DNA of 64,000 nt, taken from assembly GCA_039519185.1 (NCBI GenBank), contig CM076854.1, positions 154,810,166-154,874,165 of the forward strand, given 5' to 3'. Below are positions 45,600 through 57,700 of the stretch, one piece after another. Numbering within the stretch: position 1 is the first letter of the stretch; each line of letters starts with the position of its first letter. The notes beneath the pieces are model-generated. The model was not told the DNA's origin and ran no database searches. It was given only the letters and a program-made list of their open reading frames with translations. This stretch comes from Astragalus membranaceus. Taxonomy: Eukaryota > Streptophyta > Magnoliopsida > Fabales > Fabaceae. The position numbers and the translations under genes were made by a program.

Positions 45600-46218
45600 C
45601 TAAATTGAAGAAATTGCTAAGGATTTAGTTCGAGGAATCCCTTGCTTGTGAGATGACATTATATAATGTCCGTAATTACATTTTAGTTCGTTACATTTTA
45701 ATTCTTTTATTATCATATCATTAGAAGTTATTCTGCTAAATTTGAGCAGAAATGATGGTTGCATATATGATTATGGTGAATGAAGCTCAGAAAAGGGCAA
45801 ACGCGTCTATCTCATTAGATCTTATTGAATATATGTTTATGTTCAAGTCTTTTTTCCGATTGATGCAAGCACTTTGAGTTTAACCTTTCAAAAACTTCAC
45901 CCATCTGTTTAATAGAGTTAGCCCATTACATTTAAAAATTTTCCATCTTCATATCCCAACAATTAATGCTTCCTCATCTTTTGGGCATTATTAGCAAGTA
46001 TCATTCTTCATAAATGACACCTTGTATATAGTCTTATGGGTCACATTTTGTTCTCTTCATGTGGTTCTAAAAATGAGATTTTTTGAGTACAAGCTGTGAT
46101 GGGATTTGGAATTTTAAATGGAACCTTAATTGGGCTTTTAAATTTGAGAAGGAGATTCGATTCTGTTGGCTTCTATCAGGTGATTTCTTTTAGATTTGCA
46201 TTCAGATGATTGAGTAGG
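45600..46218. other. AT-rich stretch, nothing recognised
   Basis: Intron-like or intergenic sequence after the short exon. No ORF or repeat identified. Confidence 0.5.
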
Positions 46219-47484
46219 GAATTTCTGGCGGAAATTAATTGAAAAACTAAAATAATTTTATAAATAAATATATCTGCCAGTAATTACATTTACTGGCGGA
46301 AATTTCAGCCACAAAATATCCTGAAAAGCAGCGAACTGACCGTTGAAATGGCCAGTAATTTAATTTCCGCCAGTAACTCCTTATTCGGCCAGTAATACCA
46401 GACAAGATTGCAGTCCCTTGTCGCGTCAGTCCAGTTCCACCAGTAAATACATATTTCCGCCAGTAAGGACTGCAGCAATGGTCAACTCGATGGGCTGTCA
46501 GCCTGCAACAGTTCCGCCAGTAAATACATATATCCGCCAGTAAAGGACATATGTCCGCCAGTAATCACTCTCTCCACCTTTTCATCCGTGCCAGCTTTTC
46601 ATCTCTCTCTCCACCTTTAGTCACTCTCATCTCATTTCATTTTTTCATCTCTCTCTCTTTCAACTTCCTTCCTCTCATCTCCGACCCTCATTTATTCACT
46701 CTCATCTCAGTCCCTCATTTCTTCATTTCTCATCACCACCAACCTTCATTTCTTCATTTCTCATCACCACCAAAACCTCCACAACAACAACAGCAGAGCC
46801 ACCACCTTCGCACACCCTCCTTTCTCTCTCATCACCGCGGGCCACAATTCCTCTCTCTCTCACCACCGCTAAACCACCATGAACCACCATCGCTGCAACT
46901 CTCTCTCTCTCTTTCGTTTGCTCTCTCTTTCTCTCTCTGGTCTTGAAGGCTGCGGCGCATGTGAAGTGGGGGAGGAAAATTATGGTTGTTGTTGAAACCC
47001 ATCTGTTATTTTTATACACAGAACACTATCACCCTTCTTTTATACACAACACCCTTCTTTTATTTTTAAACTCAACACTATCCACACCCCTCTGGTTTTA
47101 ACAATACAACCCCTACAACCACACAACCACCCCAAAACCACTACCACCGGAGGGTCGCCGGAGCACCGTCGTCGCCGCCTCTGCCAGGAACACTTTGGTT
47201 CTCACTTTGCTTCAAACAACAAGCTTTTTAAAAAATTAAATAAAAAAAATGAATTAAATATTTAAAACAACAAATTTTAAATACAAAAAAGCTTTTTAAA
47301 AATATTTTTTTAAAAAAATATATAATACATTACTGGCCGAATTTCAGCCAGTAACTGTTACCTGCGAGCGTTTTTCTGGCTGATTACTGGCGGACTAAAT
47401 CCGCCAGTAAAGTGCAATTTCTGGCCGATTTATACCATTACTGGGGGATTGAGTTAGCCAGTAATACCCTTAATTCTTGTAGTG
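46219..47484. mobile_element. CACTA-like element 5, right end clear, left end damaged
   Basis: The right terminus is the inverse of CACTACAAGAATTAAGGG, ending at 47484. Subterminal motifs 'tactggcgga' and 'tccgccagtaa' occupy 46225-46560 and 47335-47465. The left end reads gagtagggaatttctggcgg, where CACTA is not preserved, and no TSD can be shown. The middle (46560-46930) is a CT-rich leader-like tract and 47100-47215 is GC-rich. Confidence 0.7.
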
Positions 47485-47689
47485 TGTTGAATTTGTAAAT
47501 GCTTTAAATGTTTCATATTAGTAAGTCCTCTTAATACACAAGTAAATGTTCTAAACCAGAAAATTTGTGACACAAAAAATGTTTGACACAACTGAGTGTT
47601 CTTAACCTTTCAATTTAGGGAACATCTCATAAGTGTGTGTGGGTGTGTGAACTGTATGTTATAGCAAGGTTATGTATCTGCTAATCCCA

Positions 47690-48500
47690 ATTGGTAGAGG
47701 GTATCAACATTTAGATTGAGGCCTATATGAAATTGTAATTTCATGGTGAGTCTCTTAAGGAAAAGAGGACTAAAACAAGTTGGTTATTTAGCTGAAAAAC
47801 TTGGTGAATTAGAAGACATTTAACCACTTTATGCTTTGTGCTTACATTAGGGGTCCCAAAGCGCTTATAAAGTACCCTCTTTACCCTCTTGTAGATTCAT
47901 GGTGAGTCTCGCAAGAAAAAGTGGACTAAAACTGGTTGGTCATTTAACTCAAAAAGTTGGTTAATTGTGTGAGGGGGGTGGTTAAATAATCCAAACTGAA
48001 AAATTAGATGATATTTAACCAACCTATGCATTGTTCTTAAATTTAGGGGTCCCAAAGCACTCATATAGCACTCTCTTATAGTTCATTTTGAGTCTCAAGA
48101 AAAAGGATTAGAACAAGTTGGTCAATTTTCACAAAAAGTTGGTTAATTGTGCTACGCAGGTGGTTAACTGATTGAAATTGAAAATTAAATGACATTTAAC
48201 CACCCTCTACATTGAGTTTACATATAGGGGTCACAAATCACTCATAAAGTACCCTCATGGTGTTTCACTGTTAGTAGGGAAGAATAGCATCTGAAAAACC
48301 AACTTGGAAAATTGCTCAAAAAAGTTGGTTAATTGGTATGTTTATGTGGTTATTTCATTTAAAATGACCGAAAAATTTAGCACTCAACAAACCTTTGACT
48401 TTACCTTACATATATTTATTCACGTATTAGTTAAAGAGAGCCCTATTTGAAATTTTACATTTAGTTTCAAAGAAAACCTTGTGAAAAACTAGGTTGTTTA
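47690..48500. repeat. Degenerate tandem repeats, about 180 bp
   Basis: Units containing 'aagttggttaattgtg', 'acatttaaccac' and 'aggggtcccaaagcactcat' recur near 47755, 47935, 48110 and 48290 with spreading divergence. No coding potential. Confidence 0.65.
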
Positions 48501-49490
48501 TGGCATTGAAAAGTTGGTTAATTGGTGTGAAAACGTGGCTATCTGGTTCAACCTTTGTCCTATGCTATTTGCTGTCCCATGTGATTAAATAGTCATATTT
48601 CTTAAACCATTTGGACTAACGCAACTTGGCTAGTTTGTTACAAATGTTGGTTAATTACTTGTTTAGTTTGGTGATACGCATTGGCTACTGAAATGAAATG
48701 ACAACACCATTCTCCTATGCTAGTTAACCAAGTTTTGTAAATCAGTGACTTGCTAGGTTTTTCAGATGGTTATCTTTGCTACTCACTGTGAAACATAATG
48801 AGGGCACCACATGAGTGCTATATGACTCATCTAATGTAAAGACAAGTCAAAGGATTGTTAAACGACACATCTTTTTTTTCTCGGTTTAAATAAAATAGGC
48901 TAAAGTGCTCCCGGGGTCCCTTATCTTTATTTAAAGTAACGAATTAGTCCTTTATGTTTTTTTTGTCCCAAATAAGTCATTTATCTTTCAAAATTTTGAC
49001 ACATAAATCCTTTTCTGTTAACAGTGCTGATTTATGTGTCAAAAAAAAGGATTTATGTGTTAAAAATTTGAAACATAAAGGAATGATTTGGGACAGAAAA
49101 TGATTTATATGTCAAAAATTTAAAACATAAAGGACTAATTTGGGACAAAAAAAAGATAAAGGACCAAATCGTTACTTTAAATAAAGATAAAGGACCCCGA
49201 GAGCACTTTAGCCAATAAAATAACCATGTTACAATACGAAATAACCAACATTTTTATTCAAATGCTTTACTTGTGCTACTCAATGTCAGACAGCACGAGG
49301 ACACTAAATATGTGCTAAATTGGACATTTGAAGCAAGGAAAAGTCGATGGTTTGTGGTGTGACATCTACTTGGTCACTTTGAATCAAATAGCCACATTAC
49401 AACACCAATTAACCAATTTTTGTAAGCCACAGACCAACCTAGTTTTGAATGGTTTTCTTTGAACTAACTTTAAAAAACAAGAGGGTTACA
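48500..49490. repeat. Inverted copy of the preceding repeats
   Basis: The stretch 48745-48830 (tttttcagatggttatc ... cactgtgaaacataatgagg ... gagtgctatatgac) is a recognisable reverse complement of about 48215-48310. Together with 47690-48500 it would form a large imperfect hairpin. The right arm is interrupted by the MITE at 48898. Confidence 0.5.
48898..49213. mobile_element. Second copy of the GGCTAAAG Mutator-type MITE (316 bp)
   Basis: It has the same family ends as 41720-42033 (GGCTAAAGTGCTCCCGGGG and its inverse). The perfect 9-bp TSD is AATAAAATA (48889-48897, 49214-49222). Confidence 0.93.
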
Positions 49491-49496
49491 AACTAT

Positions 49497-49946
49497 CTAT
49501 ACAAAGTTTATCAAAAAATGAACCTGTCGGGCATTTACACAATTTACATCACAACTAATAATAATATACAAATCTTTGCCAAAAAATAAATAATAACATA
49601 CAAACATGTTTAATTGCAACAAAAAAGTACCTACAAGTTTAATATGCCCGTGATTACACAGACCCATAACAATACCACTCCTTTGCAAAACCAACCAAAC
49701 TATATGTGCATTTACTCTCTTTAGCTTCTCATTAGTATCTCTTCTCTTCAGCTTCTTATTAGTATCTTTTGTAGTTGCATACAAATTCAAAATCTCTTTC
49801 ACATCATCATACATACAAGGTGCAAAATGAGTGCCTTCACATCTTCCTTTGGATTTATGATTCCTATCTTGACCATAACATCTACTCTGACCAGACTTAT
49901 GGGCGTCGCTCAATAAAATACCATTGAAGATCATTAGAATGGGCAT
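49497..49946 (-). other. Open frame of unknown nature near the Ulp1 fragment
   Basis: A 149-codon frame has no recognised domain. It includes a Lys-rich repeat (KKLKRRDTNEKLKR) made by a short DNA duplication. It may be a 3' exon remnant of the same transposon-borne gene as 50451-50723, but nothing in the sequence links them. Confidence 0.2.
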
Positions 49947-50450
49947 TTCTTTGTATTTTCTGTTGATGGAGCATGGACAATGTTTTGTTCAAGCTTGCAA
50001 GTGGATTCATCAACACTATTTGAGAACTAACTACTAACTAATAATCATACAAGCAGGACAATAAATTGAATGACACAATGACTCTCTGTGTGAGCTTTAT
50101 TGAAGGAAATCAACTACAGTGCTAGAAATAATGCAAGTACAACAAGCTTAGTGAAAATCAACTACAACTTGGCAAATACTTCAATACGTCAGGTAAAGTC
50201 CTCACAAGCTTCAACATGCTATCAACAAAGAGCAGCATAAGAAGTCTTCTTTTTGAATAGCTGGAAAAATGGACTCTTTGATTGCCAAAGCCTATTGGTA
50301 CATCAAATCTGCCCAAACTTTTACATTCGCTAATACATTTTTTTTACATGTATTACATGTATTTCTTTCATGAAGTACCCATTTCCAGACAAACTCTTGG
50401 TGAAATTTAACTATATCCTCCTATACAAAGGGAATTTTGTTAATATATAT

Positions 50451-50723
50451 TTACAATTCCCCAAACATTTTCATTAAAAAAATAGTATAACAAGACAAAT
50501 TATCATTTACCTCCGAGTAGTAGGGCATTTTATTTTCACCATTCCACAATTCCAAGTACTTTAACACATACATTCCACAATCATGGTTGTATTGACAAAG
50601 AAGATGCATTTCAGAACATGAACATAAAGAGAATGAAACACCACTAAAAACCAAAACATTTATACAAGAAACAAATTCAAATGACTTACTTATTATGTTG
50701 TTTGGGCAAATTTTCATAAACAT
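50451..50723 (-). pseudogene. Ulp1-like (C48) cysteine protease fragment
   Basis: The segment LLCQYNHDCGMYVLKYLELW matches the catalytic-Cys block of Ulp1/SENP-type proteases (Q..N..DCG-x-YVLKY-x-E). The His and Asp parts are not found nearby. Such fragments are often carried by plant MULE and CACTA elements. The frame otherwise lacks similarity that I can see. Confidence 0.6.
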
Positions 50724-51984
50724 TCACCAACGAATTGTTAATAACTTCCCCTCCAACAATGAAAGTCAACAACTCTTCAAAACACGTGCGCTAAGAAATC
50801 ACAATTACTTAAATTGTCAGCTTGAAAAACAAAAGTAAAATCAGAATGTCAATGACTATACAAAACCCAATATGTCAAACGAACAACCTCTAAGGGCACA
50901 TACAATTGGAAAATAAATATAACCAAGTTAAGACAACAATGAAAAAGTATGAAAAATAGGGGAAACCAAAAAAAATTCAATTGAAAAATCAAAAAAAAAA
51001 ACATGGAGTCTGATGATAGACTTTCCTTACCTTTTTATAATTTTCAGATCTGAAACTTCAAAGTTAGGGTTACTGGCTAAAATCTCAAACGGAAGGGAAA
51101 GCCAAACCTTAGTTAGCGTGAATCAAAATTTCGACCCAGCGGTCATCCTTCTCGCTGAAGTGACTCCGGGCAACGACAGTGGCAGCTGGGTTTATCGCAG
51201 AGAACTAGGTAGGGCACAAAGGAAGGAAGGGACGAAGTGGGTGAATGCGATTCTGAGTGTTGACAGAGAGAGGTAGAGGAAACGACACCTTGACAGAGAG
51301 AAGTAGAAGAAGCGACGATTGTAGCCTGTAGGGAGAGATTCGAGAGAGAGGGTGCATGGGTTTCTTCTTGATCTCTGGTTTGGGTGCGTGCGTTTGTTTG
51401 TTCGCAGGGATGAGAGAAGAGATGAGAGAAGTTTTATTACTTTTTTTGTTTTTTAATTCAATAAAATTATTTTATTTTATCTTTTTTAAAAAACAAATTG
51501 TGGGCCCCACCGTATGTATTATTGTATTTTGGCTACGTTCGTCTAACTTCTTTGGCTGGATAACATTATTGTTTCTTTTTTATGCTATGTTTGTTAAGTG
51601 AGTTTGTCACTATTTTTTTCTAGGAAAGCGTTTGTCACTATTGAGTAAAATGTGCTTTCCTTGTGATTAGTATAGTAACCTAACATCAGATTATTTTTTT
51701 CATCTAAAAGTATGCTTTTTTCCTTTGGTGCTGGAGATAAGAATCAATAGTTTTATATGACTTTTTTATTTCTCAAAAAAAAAAAGCAAAACGCAAAAGA
51801 AAAACAATTATACGATTTTGTTATAAGAAACTTTATTTTTTGACAAACTTGTTAAGTTGTTATAGGAAACTTTTTAATAATAATATATTTATTTTCATAT
51901 AGTATTTGATTTGTTCCTAGGATACTATAATGACAATCTACGATCGATATTGGTAAAGTGCTTTCCCTCTGTCTCTGTAGTTGG

Positions 51985-51985
<1 letters not shown>
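50724..51985. other. Intergenic / promoter side of the receptor kinase gene
   Basis: 51040-51420 is GA-rich and could be a leader of the minus-strand element that carries the Ulp1 fragment. 51430-51980 is T-rich. No supported gene. Confidence 0.45.

Positions 51986-51987
<2 letters not shown>

Positions 51988-52027
<40 letters not shown>
51988..52027. repeat. (GA)n microsatellite upstream of the receptor kinase
   Basis: About 20 GA units end roughly 95 bp before the start codon, in the probable 5' UTR or core promoter. A pentamer array (agaat)5 follows at about 52096-52120, directly before the ATG. Confidence 0.9.
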
Positions 52028-52031
<4 letters not shown>

Positions 52032-52121
52032 GTGGCTTTCTTTCTGTATTATGCTACCATCTCTCTCTCAACAAAGAAAAGGAAAGCTTCACACACTAGA
52101 ATAGAATAGAATAGAATAGAA

Positions 52122-55100
52122 ATGGAGAGTACCCTACTTTACCTTTCCTCTCTTGCACTCTCACTCTTTCTGCTTCTCCCCTCGCGTTTTTCCATTGCTC
52201 AGATCATGCAAGGTATCTCATCTCACTTCTTCTATCTTCTTATTTTCCTTCTATTCCCTCATATTCAACTTTTTTCCATTTTCTCCTCTATCTATAACCT
52301 TTTTTTTTGCGTTTTTTATACAAGTTCCAGTTTTCCTGATTCTATTAACACCACGTTAATCTCTTGCTTTTTCTTCTTAGTGTTTTTATGTGATTTGTTT
52401 TGTTACTTTTGCTTTTGCATTAGAATTTAGAACTAAGGACATGTTTGTATGGACTTATTTGGACTATTATGAGCACTTTTGAGATTATTTGGTAGAACCT
52501 ATGAAAACAACTTCTCATATGTCCATAAGCTGTGTTCTGCTTATTTACATTAGTCCTCTATGATAGTTCATGAAAATATAGTTTATGAAAACAGTTTATA
52601 GCTTATATGAAAACAATTTGATTTGATTTTTTCTTTTATTATTACAGAAATAGCTTATACATAAGTACTAATATGATAGGTGTTTATGTTATAAGCACGT
52701 AATTAAGTTGTTTATTCGATCCATTAAGGATGTTATTGAGTAACAAAAACTGTCATTTTGAGCAGGGTTTATAAGTTTAGACTGTGGAGGTACAGAAAAT
52801 TTCACCGATGAAATTGGTCTTGAATGGACACCTGATGATAAGCTTGCTTATGGAGAAACAAACACTATATCAGTTGCAAACGAGACAAGAAAACAATACA
52901 CCACACTGAGACACTTTCCTGCTGATTCTAGGAAATATTGTTACACACTTGATGTTGTTAGTAGGACAAGGTACCTATTAAGGGCCACATTCTTGTATGG
53001 AAACTTTGACAAAAACAATGTGTATCCCAAATTTGACATTTCTGTTGGGGCTACACATTGGTCTACTATTGTTATATCTGATGCTAACAGTATCGAAATG
53101 CGAGAGCTTATCTTCTTGGCTTCAAGTTCAACAGTGAGTGTATGTTTATCAAATGCTACAACTGGACAGCCTTTTATATCTACACTTGAACTTCGACAAT
53201 TCAATGGTTCGGTTTATTATACAGCACTTGAGGAACAATTTTACCTCAGTGTCTCTGCAAGGATAAATTTTGGTGCAGAAAGTGATGCTCCAATCAGGTA
53301 TCCCGATGACCCTTTTGATAGAATTTGGGAGTCTGATTCTGTGAAGAAAGCGAATTATCTTGTTGATGTTGCTGCTGGAACCGAGAAAATTTCTACCAAC
53401 GCACCAATTGATGTTAGTAGAGATGAAATACCGCCGGTTAAAGTGATGCAAACAGCCGTAGTTGGCACAAATGGATCTCTAACTTACCGGTTGAATTTGG
53501 ATGGTTTTCCTGGTATCGGTTGGGCGGTCACCTATTTTGCGGAGATTGAAGATTTGGATCCAAACGAATCTAGAAAATTCAGGCTAGTACTTCCAGGTTT
53601 TCCTGATATTAGCAAGGCTGTTGTAAATATTGAAGAAAATGCTCAAGGGAAATATCGCCTTTATGAACCAGGATTTACCAATTTATCCTTACCCTTTGTG
53701 CTCTCCTTTAAATTTGCCAAGACAACCGATTCTTCCCAAGGACCTCTCGTAAATGCCATGGAGATAAATAAGTATCTAGAGAAAAATGATGGTTCTTCAG
53801 ATGGTAAGTCCCCTAATAAGAAGCTTAATTTGATGGTATGATATGTTGTTTTGGCTAACTCCCAACTGTATAGAGTAACCATGTAAGAAATATGTTGGTA
53901 CTATATGAAGCACAGACACGGTCACTAGACACGACACAGACACAGACATGCAGACACCGGTTTTAATTTGAAAAATAAGTGTCGGTGTCGGTGTCCAACA
54001 CGATACGTGTCGAACACCGGACACATCTTCAATCAGAAGTGTTGTTATAATTGATGTTGTAGATGGGTTGGACATTTTGCAGTAGCAGCTATTTCTGGTG
54101 TACTTTCACACTACTCTTCAGCAGACTGGGCACAAGAAGGAGGTGATCCGTGTCTTCCCGTTCCATGGTCATGGGTCCGCTGTAGCTCAGATCCACAACC
54201 AAAAATAACTTCAATGTAAAGCTTAATCCTTTTGAGGTTTTAATTTTGTCTATATGTTGATCCTTTTTGTTTGTAATAAAGAATGTTACATTAGATGTTC
54301 TAAAAGAGAAATGCAAGTGAGTTATAATAGTTTCCTTGTGTTCTTGGTGGTGGCAGCTTGTTATCCAGTAAAAACTTGACTGGGAGTATTGCTTTGGATA
54401 TCACCAAATTGGTTGGTTTGGTTGAACTGTAAGTTTCGTATTGCTTTATAACTTTTCTGGATGGGAAGCCTTTGATTTCTCCTGTTCGATCCATCAAGCT
54501 TATATCGTCATAGTCCTGTAATTTAATTCATGGATGCAGATGGCTTGATGGAAATATGTTGATCGGCCCATTACCAGATTTTACTGGGTGCATGGACTTA
54601 AAGATCATGTAATATCCGATAACTTACTTCCTTAATTACTTCCTTAATCTCGCTATTTCGTTGTCAGTTAATTACAACCTTTCCCTCTTACAGTCATCTT
54701 GAAAACAATCAGTTGACTGGCGTGCTCCCAGACTCTTTGGCGAACCTTCCAAGTTTGAGGGAACTGTAAGTTATCTGGAAGATAAATTATTTATTTTATC
54801 AAACTGTAAATCAGTATACTTCTGATACATACAATTTTTATCTTAGCAATAGTGTGTTTATATATATATATATATATTTTTTTTTTTTCTTAAGTTATGT
54901 TGTCCCATTCTTTTGTAGTATTTTGATATAATTTAGGTAATGTCTATGTTGTCTGCAGATATGTGCAAAATAATATGTTATCTGGAACGGTACCATCAGA
55001 TCTTCTGAGCAAGGATTTAGTTTTAAAGTAAGTTGTTTTTATTTTCTGACTTAAATATAAGATGAACTCATGCGAGAGTGAAGGAATTCATTGGCAGGTT

Positions 55101-57288
55101 ACATTTTATAGGATAATTGATGAATATTTGATGGATGCTTTTGGAATGTTCTGTCTTATGAACTGTTTTCTTCTAGATCTTAATCTGCACGTGGCTCATG
55201 TAATGTGTTAATATTTACATGATAACCTTTCCTTTTTTCCCTTGCTCTCAACAGCTACACTGGAAACATTAATCTTCATAGAGGAAACAAAATAAAGAGC
55301 CACATGTACATTGTTATTGGTTCAGCAGTTGGGGCTTCTTTGCTTCTTTTGGCTACTGTTATATCTTGCTTGTTTATGCATAAAGGCAAGAAAAGATATT
55401 ATGAGAAAGGTAGGATTCTAAGCACAATTATTTATTGTCTCAGTTATCTGAGATGATCAAACATGATTTATTTGCTTACACTCTTCATAGACCACGTCGT
55501 TTCTGTCCCTACTGAAAGACTGGCTTCTTGGAAGAGTGATGACCCTGCTGAAGCTGCTCACTGCTTCAGTTTTTCCGAAATTGAAACTGCTACAAACAAC
55601 TTCGAGAAAAAAATCGGTGCCGGTGGTTTTGGTGTTGTATACTATGGAAAACTGAAAGATGGAATAGAGATAGCGGTTAAAGTTCTAACCAATAATTCCT
55701 ATCAAGGCAAGCGAGAGTTCTCCAATGAGGTAATCTGCATGAAATATACCTTTCAGGCATTCCAGCATTCCACTTATATGTTTGCTCTTGGCCCAATGTA
55801 GAGATCTCTCTGGTGTTTTAGGCTCTCCTCGTGACCCAACAAATATGATATTTATAGTTATATTATATTTTTCTTTGATGCAGGTGACTCTTCTTTCAAG
55901 AATACATCACAGAAACTTGGTACAGCTTATTGGGTATTGTCGAGAAGAAGAGAGTAGTATGCTTATTTATGAGTTCATGCATAATGGCACTCTCAAGGAA
56001 CATCTTTATGGTAAGCCTACATGATTTAAATCAAGGAATAGAAGTCCGTATATTGAAGTTTCGCTAACTTCTTGTAGGCCCATTAGTGCGCGGACGGAGT
56101 ATCAATTGGATTAAACGCCTTGAGATTGCAGAAGATGCTGCCAAAGGTTTATGCTTTACAAATTATAACACTAATAACACTAATGCATGATTCAAGATGA
56201 TAGAATTTAATATCCCTTCCCATATGATAAATTACATATTATTAACTGTATTACTCTCATGCTTGTTCAGGAATCGAATATCTTCATACCGGTTGTGTTC
56301 CTGTCGTTATCCATAGGGACTTGAAAAGCAGCAATATTCTTCTTGACATACACATGAGAGCCAAAGTTTCAGATTTTGGACTTTCTAAACTTGCTGTTGA
56401 TGGAGTCTCCCATGTTTCGAGCATAGTTAGGGGGACAGTAGGATACCTCGATCCCGAGTAAGGCCCTTATCTATATTCCCCGAGCTTTTGGATTTTTCTT
56501 TGTTTGTATAAATCAGATATTCCCCGCACGCAACTGTTGAGACTAATCTCTCTCGAGCTGAGTAGAACCATATAGACGAAAAAACTCTTTATCAAGAATT
56601 TTCCCTGAGCATGTGTGTTTGAGCAAACAAAGTTTATTATTTCTTGCTCATTGTTGAATGACTTATGGTCCAAGTAACCTCTAAGATTGTCTTTAAAACA
56701 TCCTTTTTCTCTCTATAGGTACTACATTTCGCAGCAGCTGACCGACAAGAGTGATGTTTATAGTTTTGGTGTAATTCTTCTCGAACTCATATCCGGTCAA
56801 GAAGCAATTTCGAATGAAAGCTTTGGTGTCAATTGCCGAAACATAGTCCAATGGGTGAGTTTTAGTTTCTCTTCAAACATAGAATGTTGCACAATCTAGA
56901 GTATAAAGAAAGTGTATAATTAATTCGAAAATCCTTGTATTATTTTTCGCAGGCGAAATTACACATTGAGAGTGGGGATATACAAGGAATTATTGATCCC
57001 TTTCTGCGTAACAACTATGACTTACAATCAATGTGGAAAATAGCAGAGAAAGCATTGATGTGTGTTGAACCTCATGGACATATGCGGCCATCAATTTCAG
57101 AAGTTTTAAAGGAGATACAAGATGCAATATCTATTGAGAGAGAGGCTGAAACATTTAGAGAAGGAAATTCTGATGAGGTTTCAAGAAATTCTTTTCATTC
57201 TTCCATGAATATGGGTTCAATGGATCTTGGTAGAGCTGAAAGTTTTCTTTCAATTGATGAATCCGTTGCACAGCCTACAGCGAGATAG
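52122..57288 (+). CDS. Malectin-like LRR receptor-like serine/threonine kinase (At1g67720-type)
   Basis: join(52122..52212, 52766..53803, 54083..54215, 54357..54428, 54540..54608, 54694..54765, 54959..55027, 55255..55409, 55491..55729, 55884..56010, 56078..56146, 56271..56457, 56719..56854, 56953..57288) encodes 930 aa; all borders are GT-AG and phases agree. Signal peptide 1-27, malectin-like domain from SLDCGGTENFTDE to about 355, LRRs 395-515 (GGDPCLPVPWSWVRC, LTGSIALDITKL, MLSGTVPSDL), TM about 532-556. The kinase has GAGGFG (609-614), AVK Lys630, HRDLKSSN Asp728, DFG Asp746 and RGTVGYLDPEYY. HRD keeps Arg, so an active RD kinase is expected. Length and exon pattern fit the Arabidopsis At1g67720 group (LRR I). 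The ligand is not deducible. Confidence 0.96.
52437..52740. mobile_element. Legume-type MITE-like insert in intron 1 of the kinase
   Basis: The text 'cttctcatatgtccataagc', 'agcttatatgaaaacaattt' and 'cagaaatagcttatacataa' belongs to a dispersed repeat that I recall as frequent in legume introns. The ends are imperfect, and no TSD was resolved. Confidence 0.55.
53905..54025. repeat. Inverted GTGTCGG-rich repeat in intron 2 of the kinase
   Basis: 'cacgacacagacacagacat' at 53930 faces 'gtgtcggtgtcggtgtcc' and 'cacgatacgtgtcg' at 53978-54010. The inverted layout suggests a small MITE or a foldback remnant. Confidence 0.5.
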
Positions 57289-57700
57289 ATATATAGATAT
57301 CTCTTGTAAACTAACACAATATTTTCTATTTCTTTCTTCCTCTGATTTTTTTTATGTTTAATTGCATTTTTGTCGTCCACCTTTTTGAATTTGATAATTT
57401 TTGTCACTTTATTTTATTTTTGGCAATTTTGGTCACCCAATTTTCTCTGACGATTTTGGTCCTATAGTTTTTTAATTGCACTTTTAGTCCACCAAAATCA
57501 TAGATTTTTTCTAATTTTGGTTCCCAAAAATTTCGGATCTTTAGAAAGTAGGGATCAAAAGTGTACATTTCATGATATACGAGAGATCCAAAATGCAATT
57601 AAAAAAATTAGAGACCAAAATCGTCAAAGTTAAGAAAATTGAGGGACCAAAACTGCAACTCCAACGTTATTTTCCTTTTTTCTTTGAGTGTGTAGGCCTT
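57289..57700. repeat. 3' UTR side with an imperfect inverted repeat
   Basis: 57357-57480 (attgcatttttgtcgtcc, ttggtcacccaatttt) is partly complementary to 57590-57665 (aaaattgagggaccaaaact, gcaact). It is possibly a degraded MULE-type MITE close to the kinase 3' end. No TSD found. Confidence 0.45.

Noticed and set aside
46551..46946. 131-codon Ser/Pro/Leu-rich frame
   Set aside because: CT-rich leader-like tract within CACTA-like element 5.
55782..56024. Kinase exon 10 extended upstream to the Met at 55782
   Set aside because: The upstream part is intron; the exon begins after the cag at 55881-55883, as phase and family sequence require.
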